Position numbers and translations under genes: made by a program. From Deuterostichococcus epilithicus (lineage: Eukaryota; Chlorophyta; Trebouxiophyceae; Prasiolales; Stichococcaceae): a stretch of DNA of 64,000 nt. Below are positions 57,224 to 64,000 of the stretch, piece by piece; the stretch's first letter is position 1, and each line of letters opens with the position of its first letter. The stretch spans positions 930,001-994,000 of the forward strand of contig JAVTLE010000008.1 of the NCBI GenBank assembly GCA_033439295.1. The letters run 5' to 3'. The notes beneath the pieces are model-generated. The model had not been told where the DNA came from, made no database searches, and worked only from the letters and a program-made list of their open reading frames with translations.

Positions 57224-60074
57224 TCAGTTTTGGATCACGTACTTTGCAGCCAGGAGGACCACGGTCCAGAAGGCAGCGAGCTTGCCCAGGCTCACGAGGC
57301 CGTCAACGGCGCTGTTGGCCAGATCACCAGCCGCCTTGCGACCATAGTACAGCAGTGCCCCCACACCAACGACCGCCAGGGCGATCTGCGCGGCACGGCA
57401 GCAAATGGTGGACCCTGTGCAGCAGCTGGCCATCGGACCGCGGTGGCGGGTCGGGCAAGGACATGAGTGGCAAACTGTGCTATAATGCACTGTGCGATTG
57501 CACCGCGAGCAGTGTGGCACAGCCCGTGCAGGCTGCTCCTGCGCGCCAGGGCGGACACGGCCGGCCATGGCCCCCGGCACCCGAGCCGCGGCGCACCTCG
57601 AGCGCCAGCTTGGCGCGGGGGTCGAAGCCGGCCAGCGCCCCCGAGCCCTGGCTGGAGGCGCTGGTCACCGCGGCGGTAAAGTCGCCGCGCTCCACCTGCG
57701 GCTCACATCTCACGGGCCTCAGAAACTAACAGCAAATTGTCACTAATTCAATAGACCTCAGATCCCGACTCCAGATCCTGGCTCCAGGACCGTGGCGCGG
57801 GGTCCCAAAGGCCCCGGGTCCCAAGCGCATCTGATGCCATGAGCCTGAGGCTCCGTGGGGGCTCAGGTTTTCCACATACGCCAGACTCCCCAAGGCTGAG
57901 ATTGCATGGGCCTCGGCTCCCAGCCCATCAGCAGCTGGCCTGAAGAGTAAGGCACATGCCGTGACGCCCGTGCCGTGGCGTCCACAGGAAGGCCATGCAG
58001 AACCTGACCTGCATGCATGCGACAGCGGCGCAGCGGCGGTGCTGCGGATTAGCGCCTGTCGGATGCGCGCAGGGCTGCCGGGAGGCGCGGCGCGCAGGGC
58101 ACTGTGGCACGGAGGCACTAGAGGGGCGCAACAGAGAGGCGTAGCAAGGGGGTGCAAGGAGGCCACCTCGGTCACGATCTCCTCGCCGACCTCCTCCACG
58201 TTGATCAGGAACAGGGCGCCGGCGGTGCCCAGCACCGCGACGATGCCGGCAAACACCAGCGGCGAAGACTGCTTGCGGCCTGCAAAAGGGGGGCAGAGTG
58301 GGGTGGGGAGGGGGGGAGGGGGGAGGATGGGTAAAGGGCTGGGAGGCTGGCGTCACAGGCGGCGGTGGTGGCATCGGGCTGTGCGGTGGAGGCAGGGGGC
58401 AGGTCGCAGTGCCTGGCGCCACGCCTTTGGTGTGGCTTGGCGAGGCGCCTCCGGCAGCTTGCAGCCCGGGCGGCACGGCGACAGCGGGCGGCGGCGGGAG
58501 CACAGCAACACAGCAGCAGGCCGCTGCAGGTCGACGCACCGGTGTCTGCGATTTTGACCTCGCCATCCTGTACGTACTGCTGCACGCCCCGCTCGCCGCC
58601 CGCAAAGCCGCCGACGACGCCCGCTGCAGGCGGCACACGGCGGCAGGTGTGAGAGCAGCCCTGGTGAGAGCAGCCATCCAAGGGGTGCCCGCCAGTGCTC
58701 ACCATATGGACCAGGCGCCAGCGCGAAGATGGACATGTTGGTGTTCCGAGCACACAGCACGTGGCCGGAGAGACCTACACAGGGGCCCCAGCGACTCCCG
58801 GCTGGGGTACTTCCGCTGGTCGTCCACAAGGTACTGCGGCGCATTTTCGCCCTTTGCTGCCCTGCGCAGTTCGGGCAGGTCATCTCGGATGTCTGCGGTC
58901 CGAAAACGCCGAGGTGCCCAGTGCATTGTTGTGCAGTTGGCTTCAGAGTTGCAACGGCGCAACACGCTCGGCGGATGCGCTGCTCTGGTGAGCCTTGACA
59001 ACTTCGCAGTACCCACCCTTTCTTCATGCCTGCATTGCAAATGGCACAGTCTGAAACCCAGTGCAGTATGCGGTACCGTTTGATGTTGTTCTCAACTATG
59101 ACAATGCAGGATGGAGCAGGCCTCAGACACAGAGCTGCATCCCACACAATTGCGAATCACCAATGTAGATGGGGTCGGAGCTCCCTTCGCCATCGTCGTT
59201 GGCGACACGCCGGGCTTCCACCTTCTTGCCCTGGAAGGACACCTGCGCTTCGGGGCAGCTACCATCAGGCATCATGGTTCGTGCGCAGCATCGTGCGCAG
59301 CGTGGAGCACCTCTCGTCCCGGGTCATACAGGGGCTGTTACAGGTACAGGTGGGTACGAATCGCACGGACCTCCACGATGTTGGGGTCCTTCTCCGCTGC
59401 CTTTTTGATCTCCTTCTTCTGAGACGGCGTCGGCTCGTTCTCAAACTGTAAGGAAAATTGCCGTCGTGGTCAAAACACTGCATCTGAAACCAGCTTGTGC
59501 CTCGTGCAGGTCAACCTCAACACACAGTGCCACACTCGACAGCGTGTGCGCCCATGCCGATCGGCATTGCGCACCTCTTTCACAAAGGCCTGGACCCCCT
59601 TCTCTCCGCCTGCGGGCACAGCAGCGTCTCGACATCACACGCTGCATACCCACCCAAGTCTGCCCCAGCGCAGGCGACAGCAGCTCCTCAGATCACTTGG
59701 CGCTGCAGAGCCTCGTGGCCCACCTGCCCAGCCTCCCGTCCATTGATTGCGCTCCGGGTACCTGCCCTTGTCCCCCTCTGTCTGCTTGCCGTCGTCAGAG
59801 GCGTCTGTCGCATCCTTCCCGGCCTGTTCCTGCACAAGCCGCGTCATGACCAGCCTCTGCAGTGAAAACTGGGCAGTGCAGTGCAACAGCAATAATTTGA
59901 ATGTCCAGTCCTGTCACTCACCTGCTTGGCAGCAGCGACGATGACCCGCGGCCTGAGGCTTCGTCCCTGCACCGCTGCGCTGAAAGCGCGCCACCTCTGC
60001 TGGGCTGGCTGCTGCACGCGACCCGCCTCGGCTGCTGGCCGCGCCAGCTGCAGATGAAGCTGTGCAGTCTGCAT
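57224..60074 (-). CDS. Predicted chloroplast membrane protein with repeated GE(K/R)GVQ motif
   Basis: The family is not recognised. The ATG at 60074 opens a transit-peptide-like sequence, MQTAQLHLQLARPAAEAGRV then RWRAFSAAVQGRSLRPRVIV AAAKQ, rich in Ala, Arg, Gln and Ser and ending with a VIVAAA-type cleavage context. About ten exons follow: LVMTRLVQEQAGKDATDASD (59855), GEKGVQAFVKE (59605), ENEPTPSQKKEIKKAAEKDP (59440), VSFQGKKVEARRVANDDGEG (59245), ENNIKRY (59095), YLVDDQRKYPSRE (58830), GERGVQQYVQDGEVKIAD (58605), a membrane segment LVFAGIVAVLGTAGALFLIN (58250), FTAAVTSASSQGSGALAGFD (57690) and two C-terminal membrane segments around IALAVVGVGALLYYGRKAAG and AAFWTVVLLAAKYVIQN, with stop at 57224. 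Three membrane spans suggest a thylakoid or envelope protein. Exon limits are approximate and an exon may be missing. Confidence 0.62.
58288..58327. repeat. G-run-rich tract (plus strand) forming a long polypyrimidine tract of a minus-strand intron
   Basis: Repeated G-runs of four to seven bases lie just upstream (gene sense) of the exon starting GRKQSSPLVFAG. In the minus-strand transcript they are C-runs leading to ttttgcag, an unusually long C-rich tract next to a 3' splice site. The plus strand could form a G-quadruplex. Confidence 0.6.
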
Positions 60075-60432
60075 TGAGACTGCGCGGGTGTGACTGGAGA
60101 CGGGCGCGGGGCTGCTGCACACGTTCGACGACTGTGAGGGTGGCGGTGGCTTGGCGATGTCGGCAACGCGGACGCGTCAAGATGGCTCAGACAGGTGATC
60201 TAGCTTCCAGACGCTGTCTGCTGTGGCTGTGCTTCGATTTGCTTGCGACGTTACGAGTGTGCAGAGGCGGATGTGGAATTTGTGGATCTGAGCTCGTTCA
60301 CGTGCCTGCGCTGTTGGCAACACGTCATCAGCTTCGCCTTGTGCCGACTGCCGAGACAGCAACCAGTGCTCACGCAGCGCAGTCGCCCCCATCAAGTTGC
60401 ATGCGAAGACGCAGAAGATCGACCTGAACACA
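60075..60432. promoter_or_regulatory. Short divergent promoter between two plastid membrane protein genes
   Basis: Only 358 bp separate the two start codons (60074 minus, 60433 plus), and both products look plastid-targeted with membrane segments. A shared control region is likely by arrangement. No specific motif was identified. Confidence 0.5.
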
Positions 60433-61930
60433 ATGATGCAGAGCCGCACACACCCGGTCACGCAGCGGTGTCGGACGTCTCGCAGATGTCCCAGCACCAG
60501 AGGCCACGCCATTCTTGCAGCACGGCCTTCACTTCGACGGCTCGCCTCGGCTCGCAGTCCGCTGCTGCAGGGTAGCAGCAGTCGCAGCAGTCTGCAGCAG
60601 CAGACGGCCCTTGCCGGAGTCAGCAGACAGAGCAACCTCAGCGTGGCAGCGGCGTCGCGGTCAGACACGTTCACCAGCCGCATCAGCCGCGGGGCAGCCA
60701 AGCGGTAGGGTCGAAGTGTATCTTGGTTCCATTTCTTACAGGAGACATAGCCAAATGACAGTGTTCATATGAAGCAGTTGCTGCATTGTGTGTGCGGTGC
60801 CGCAGGTTGAAGCAAGCTGCAGAGCAGCTACAAGATTCGGGGTCGCGGGCTGCCAGAAAGCTCAACAGCACATTCCACCTGGACGAGCAGGGCCGAAGGT
60901 GTGTGGACTGTCGCAATGCGCATCATGGACTTGTCGCCAGGGGCGGATGCAAGGATGCATGCGGTCTTTCTTCTGCAAAGCTAATCATCCTTCTGGGAGC
61001 TTTGCAAATGGAGACGCCTTGTGCTGGCGCTTCCTGGTGCAGGGCGCAGGCAGCTGTGAGCGAAGGCACGGCATGGGTTGAACAGCGCCTCAGCGTCAAG
61101 CGGCGATTGCGCCTGCTTGCAGAGACTGTGCGGCAAGACTCCCCAAGGGTAAAGCGTGCATTCCATGCTGTGTTGGCATCAGCTGATGCGAGCGTGCGCA
61201 CCAGCAGTCAGACACCGGACGTTTTATGTCCTCGGTACTGCAGTGGCGGCGGCAGCTCAAGGACTTCAACGAGAGCACCGTCGGCCAGGTCTTCTGGGGC
61301 GTCGTCCTGGTCTACTCGCTGTACAGCGGCCTTTTCTTCAGCGTCCTGTTCTCATTCCTGCGCATTGTGTTCCTGGTGAGCAAAGAACCAGTTCCTGGGC
61401 CGACCGGACGCAACCCTGCTCTCGGGTTCTGTTTTGTGTTGGCTTCACAAGTGTGCAGGCGATTGGCAACGTTGTGTGTCTATGTGCTGAGCGACCTTTC
61501 GTTATGCGACTGCAGATCAGCTGGTTCTTGCCGCTGCTGTTGTTCTTCTCCCTGCGGCAGTTCAATGGCCAGGTGCGCTTGCTTGTGACTTGTCGATCAA
61601 TCGAGGCTGAAACGCTCTGCCTTCCCACCAGATGGTACTCATGGACACACCACGGCTGCAGGGCCAAGGCTGATGTCCAATGCCTTTGCAATGCAGATGG
61701 CAGCAGCACAAGCGCAACAGCGTGCAGCGGCAGCGCAGCAGCAGCAGATGGGCCGCAACCCATTCAGCGGCTTTGGTGGTGGCTCGCCCTTTGCTGGCTT
61801 CCAGCAGCAGCAGCAGCAGCGCCGGCGCGGGGGCTCGCAGGCCAGCAAGCCTGGCCCAGACTTTGCGCAGCAGACGGGCGGGCCGATCATTGATGCAGAG
61901 TACGAGACGATTGATGAGGGCGACGAGTAA
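60433..61930 (+). CDS. Predicted chloroplast two-span membrane protein, Gln-rich with acidic C-terminus
   Basis: The family is not recognised. The ATG at 60433 (MMQSRTHPVTQRCRTSRRCP) opens a long Ser/Arg/Ala/Gln-rich, acid-poor stretch typical of a green-algal transit peptide, through SRQSNLSVAAASRSDTFTSR. A GT-AG intron (gtaggg at about 60705) leads to LKQAAEQLQDSGSRAARKLN and STFHLDEQGR (60808-60898). Later exons give WRRQLKDFNESTVGQVFWGV, the first membrane span VLVYSLYSGLFFSVLFSF with LRIVFL (61300-61375), the second span ISWFLPLLLFFSLRQFNGQ (61517-61572), and a soluble tail: AQAQQRAAAAQQQQMGRNPF, QQQQQQRRRGG, then GGPIIDAEYETIDEGDE and stop at 61928-61930. The join between the exon ending EQGRR and WRRQ does not keep frame as drawn, so a small exon was probably missed near 60900-61240. 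Confidence 0.62.
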
Positions 61931-62430
61931 TGTCAGGCAGCAGTTGCGTCTGGCAACTGGCTGCCTGTTGAGAGAGAGCGTGTGTTGGGTTTAGGAGAGT
62001 TCAGAAGCTCTTGTACAAAGGGAACCGATGGATAAATTGTGAGGGCAGCGAGTTGCTGCTGCCAGTCCGAATCTGATTCACGACCCCAAGCCTGTGCATG
62101 ACTCGGGCTGTGGGTACCTCTGGCCTTTCCTTCTTTCGTAAACATAGACCGGACGATCCTTCCCTATTCTCTAGGGTCCTTGCTTTAGGGTAAAACAGGT
62201 ACACGCACAGCTGTGTCCGACTGTCCAGCTTGATGTACCCCCTGTATGGACAACAGCAAAATCTCACCGCTTGCCACTTTGCCTGCACTGAAGCCTGCAA
62301 GCATCGTCAGCCTCAGGATGCAATGCGCTTCCACTTGCAGCAGAGTTGCTCACCTCATGCCCAGCAGCTGCGAGCCCTTGCTACTGCCAGTTGCCCATCA
62401 TGGCGTAACGCGGTGCGCGCTCTGGGGGCG
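61931..62430. other. Convergent 3' region
   Basis: A 500-bp gap between convergent genes. No coding frame, TGTAA signal or RNA gene was recognised in it. Confidence 0.45.
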
Positions 62431-63273
62431 TCAGCTTTTGGGCGGCACCCACAAGCCAACACCTTCATCGGGCTGCGGCGGTTCGGCTGCAGGCGGCAGC
62501 GGCGCCGGCTCTGGCGCTGCCTGCCCTGCTTTCTCTGCTGACCCTCGCGACGGGCGGTCGGGCTCTGGCAGCTCGTGGGGGAACATGGCTGTTTGCGATT
62601 GTACACCATACGCGCGCGCCTGCGAGGACAATTGGCAGTGAGGGGCAGTGATGTGCAAGCAAAGCAGCAATGATGACGCTCTGAGTTCTTCAGCCTGGTT
62701 TACATGGCACGTTATCGATCGCACCCGAAGTTTCTGCCCAACATCCGCGTCCTCCAGGGCGGCCGCTCTCTGCTGGATGGCATTTCGCTCCGCCTCCGCT
62801 TTGAGCACGGTCTCAGCATCCGGCGGCGCGTCGCGTCTGCTGGTGAGCCACTGCACCACAGAGGGTTTCAGATTGCCTCACATCCGTGCAGGGTGCATGC
62901 TTGACCACACGGCGTTGCAGGATACATGCAGGCATAGCCGCATCACACAGCGCCACACCTGGTGCCATTCGGGGGCGATTTCGCTGGCGTCGTAGTAGTG
63001 GTGGCCCTTGGCGGGATCAGGTTCGACCCATCGTCGCTCCACCTCTACACCCTCCTCGTTCTTCGACAGCGCCCTGCCATGGTTTGGCAAATTTGAGGCA
63101 TTTTCCCCATATGCATCTGAATGGCAGCAATGTTGCAGAGGCTCTCTCAACGATGTATTCGCCTGCGCCACATCTGCGTCGCACCGCAGGTAATGGTTGC
63201 CGGCTGCATCTGTGCCCATCAGCTCGTGCCGCATAAGCCGCCTGCCGGCATTCCGCAATGCGTTGCGGATCAT
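62431..63273 (-). CDS. NDUFAF2: Mitochondrial complex I assembly factor NDUFAF2 (B17.2L/mimitin)
   Basis: NDUFAF2 is a paralogue of the complex I subunit NDUFA12 and acts late in assembly of NADH:ubiquinone oxidoreductase in mitochondria. The ATG at 63273 gives MIRNALRNAGRRLMRHELMG followed by TDAAGNHYLRCDAD, the family's VGTDxxGNxYxR core. Exon 2 (about 63090-62968) gives LSKNEEGVEVERRWVEPDPA and HYYDASEIAPEWHQ, equivalent to the KRWV...PxExxxW core. Exon 3 (about 62854-62740) gives WLTSRRDAPPDAETVLKAEA and ALEDADVGQK. The final exon encodes FPHELPEPDRPSRGSAEKAG and a Pro-rich end, GVGLWVPPKS, with stop at 62431. The PPDAETV segment matches the family's region after PExxxWL. The small size and absence of a long presequence are normal. 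Confidence 0.88.
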
Positions 63274-63848
63274 GGCGCTTGCTGCCGCTGGATTAATGCG
63301 AGGCACACAGCACTCGGCTTGTATCGATCTATCAGAAGTAATACACGAAACTTTTTGCGGTGGCTGAGGGAGTTGCTCTTGTAAACGGCTGCCGCCGCAG
63401 GTCGCTGCTGATGTGTTTCAAATACAGGTGCGCAGCCGGAAACTAACGGCACACCGCAGGAGCCGAGCAGCAATGTCCAGCTGCAGAGTCGTCGCAAATG
63501 TGAACTCCCAGAGTGCAGCTAGCTATTGGCACTTTGGCAGTGCTGCACGGAGGCAGCACCTGAGCACCAGCGTGCAGCAACGACGTCCTGTACTTCCTCA
63601 AACATGCGCCTTCAGCCAAAACTCCGTAAAAACTTACAGTTTGCACTGCAGCAGGCTCATCCATGCGGGAGCGAGCAAACACAACGTCCCAAGGAAGGAC
63701 TCCGTCCTTGCCCGCACAGAAACGGTGCCGTCGACCCATCAGCCGGCGAGTGGCTCACAGCATCATTGTTGATACTCGGCAGCCGCTGCAGCAGTGCAGG
63801 CGTTTGCCGAGCTAAACGCCTGCAGCTGAAGGGCGCCCGGTGGTCGGC
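63274..63848. promoter_or_regulatory. Divergent upstream region between NDUFAF2 and SF3A1
   Basis: A 575-bp region between divergent start codons. It contains an 11-bp-arm inverted repeat (63795-63824) just before the SF3A1 ATG. No coding exon was recognised. Confidence 0.5.
63795..63824 (+). promoter_or_regulatory. Perfect 11-bp hairpin just upstream of the SF3A1 start
   Basis: Arms tgcaggcgttt and aaacgcctgca are separated by an 8-base loop (gccgagct), ending 24 bases before the ATG at 63849. If transcribed it would form a strong 5' UTR stem. It could instead be a palindromic protein-binding site in the promoter. Confidence 0.7.
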
Positions 63849-64000
63849 ATGGCAACGACCAACGGGCTCCCGAATGGCGGATCGGAACTGGTCGCAGTCG
63901 GGGCAGTTCGCGATGCACTGCCGGCCCCCGACCTCAGCAGCCTCAACCTCACAGTCGGCAGTCAGACCCATGCCGTGGGCATCATCCACCCTCCACCGGA
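63849..64000 (+). CDS. SF3A1: Splicing factor 3A subunit 1 (SF3A1/Prp21), N-terminus only
   Basis: SF3A1 is a U2 snRNP subunit with SURP domains and a C-terminal ubiquitin-like domain. Only the first about 50 codons are in the window. The ATG at 63849 gives MATTNGLPNGGSELVAVGAV and a linker with LPAPDLSSLNLTVGS, ending HAVGIIHPPP at the window edge. The VGII(H/Y)PPP block directly precedes the first SURP domain in plant and animal SF3A1 (continuing -IVDKTA), which is the basis for the call. The rest lies outside the window. The call rests on one short but distinctive motif. Confidence 0.78.
   Translation, partial: MATTNGLPNGGSELVAVGAVRDALPAPDLSSLNLTVGSQTHAVGIIHPPP

Noticed and set aside
1-64000. 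tRNA, rRNA, CRISPR array or TPP riboswitch
   Set aside because: Scanning for T-loop-like ttcga(a/t)c contexts, regular spaced repeats and the CTGAGA...ACCTGA pair found nothing convincing. A covariance-model scan would be decisive.
1-64000. Transposon or virus-derived genes
   Set aside because: No reverse transcriptase, integrase, transposase, capsid or polymerase motif was recognised in any frame.

Overview
This window reads as GC-rich nuclear DNA of a unicellular green alga, most likely a trebouxiophyte of the Chlorella/Coccomyxa type. The evidence is densely intron-broken genes with small exons (often 40-200 bp), GT-AG introns, plant-type orthologues (sucrose synthase, plant-style Argonaute, plant-type OTU protease), chloroplast transit peptides, and TGTAA poly(A) signals typical of chlorophytes behind several genes. 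No bacterial, viral or transposon coding region was recognised. The exact species is inference only.

Layout. Bases 1-21463 hold four genes in tandem on the minus strand: a transportin-3-like importin (cut by the window start), a complete Argonaute with an RGG-rich N-terminus and intact slicer residues, a secreted CAP/PR-1 protein, and the ER glycolipid protein RFT1. From 21464 to 32139 lie ribosomal protein uS9 (RPS16, +), a small unidentified minus-strand gene, DENR (+) and exonuclease 1 (EXO1, -) with a very long low-complexity tail. From 32733 to 42061 lie sucrose synthase (+, about 30 exons) and an OTU cysteine protease (+). From 42381 to 56775 lie a CWC16/CCDC130-type spliceosome factor (-), a type IIB Ca2+-ATPase (+) and a strongly acidic protein (+). 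From 57224 to the end lie two divergent genes for predicted plastid membrane proteins, NDUFAF2 (-, complex I assembly) and the first exon of SF3A1 (+).

The genes do not form an operon or one pathway. Loose themes are RNA processing and splicing (AGO, transportin-3, CWC16, SF3A1), 40S translation (RPS16, DENR) and organelle membranes. Several neighbours are divergent and share short upstream regions (359 to 1153 bp). No clearly new multi-gene system was found. The most interesting local signals are a repeated LLGL/LLDLE motif array in the EXO1 tail, a decoy exon copy with an early stop in sucrose synthase, a telobox upstream of RPS16, an 11-bp hairpin just upstream of the SF3A1 start, and an acidic protein built exon by exon from acidic blocks.

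Limits. Exon ends were read by eye from splice consensus and family similarity. RPS16 and DENR are resolved to the base. The ends of the larger genes are firm where stated, but their inner exons are approximate.
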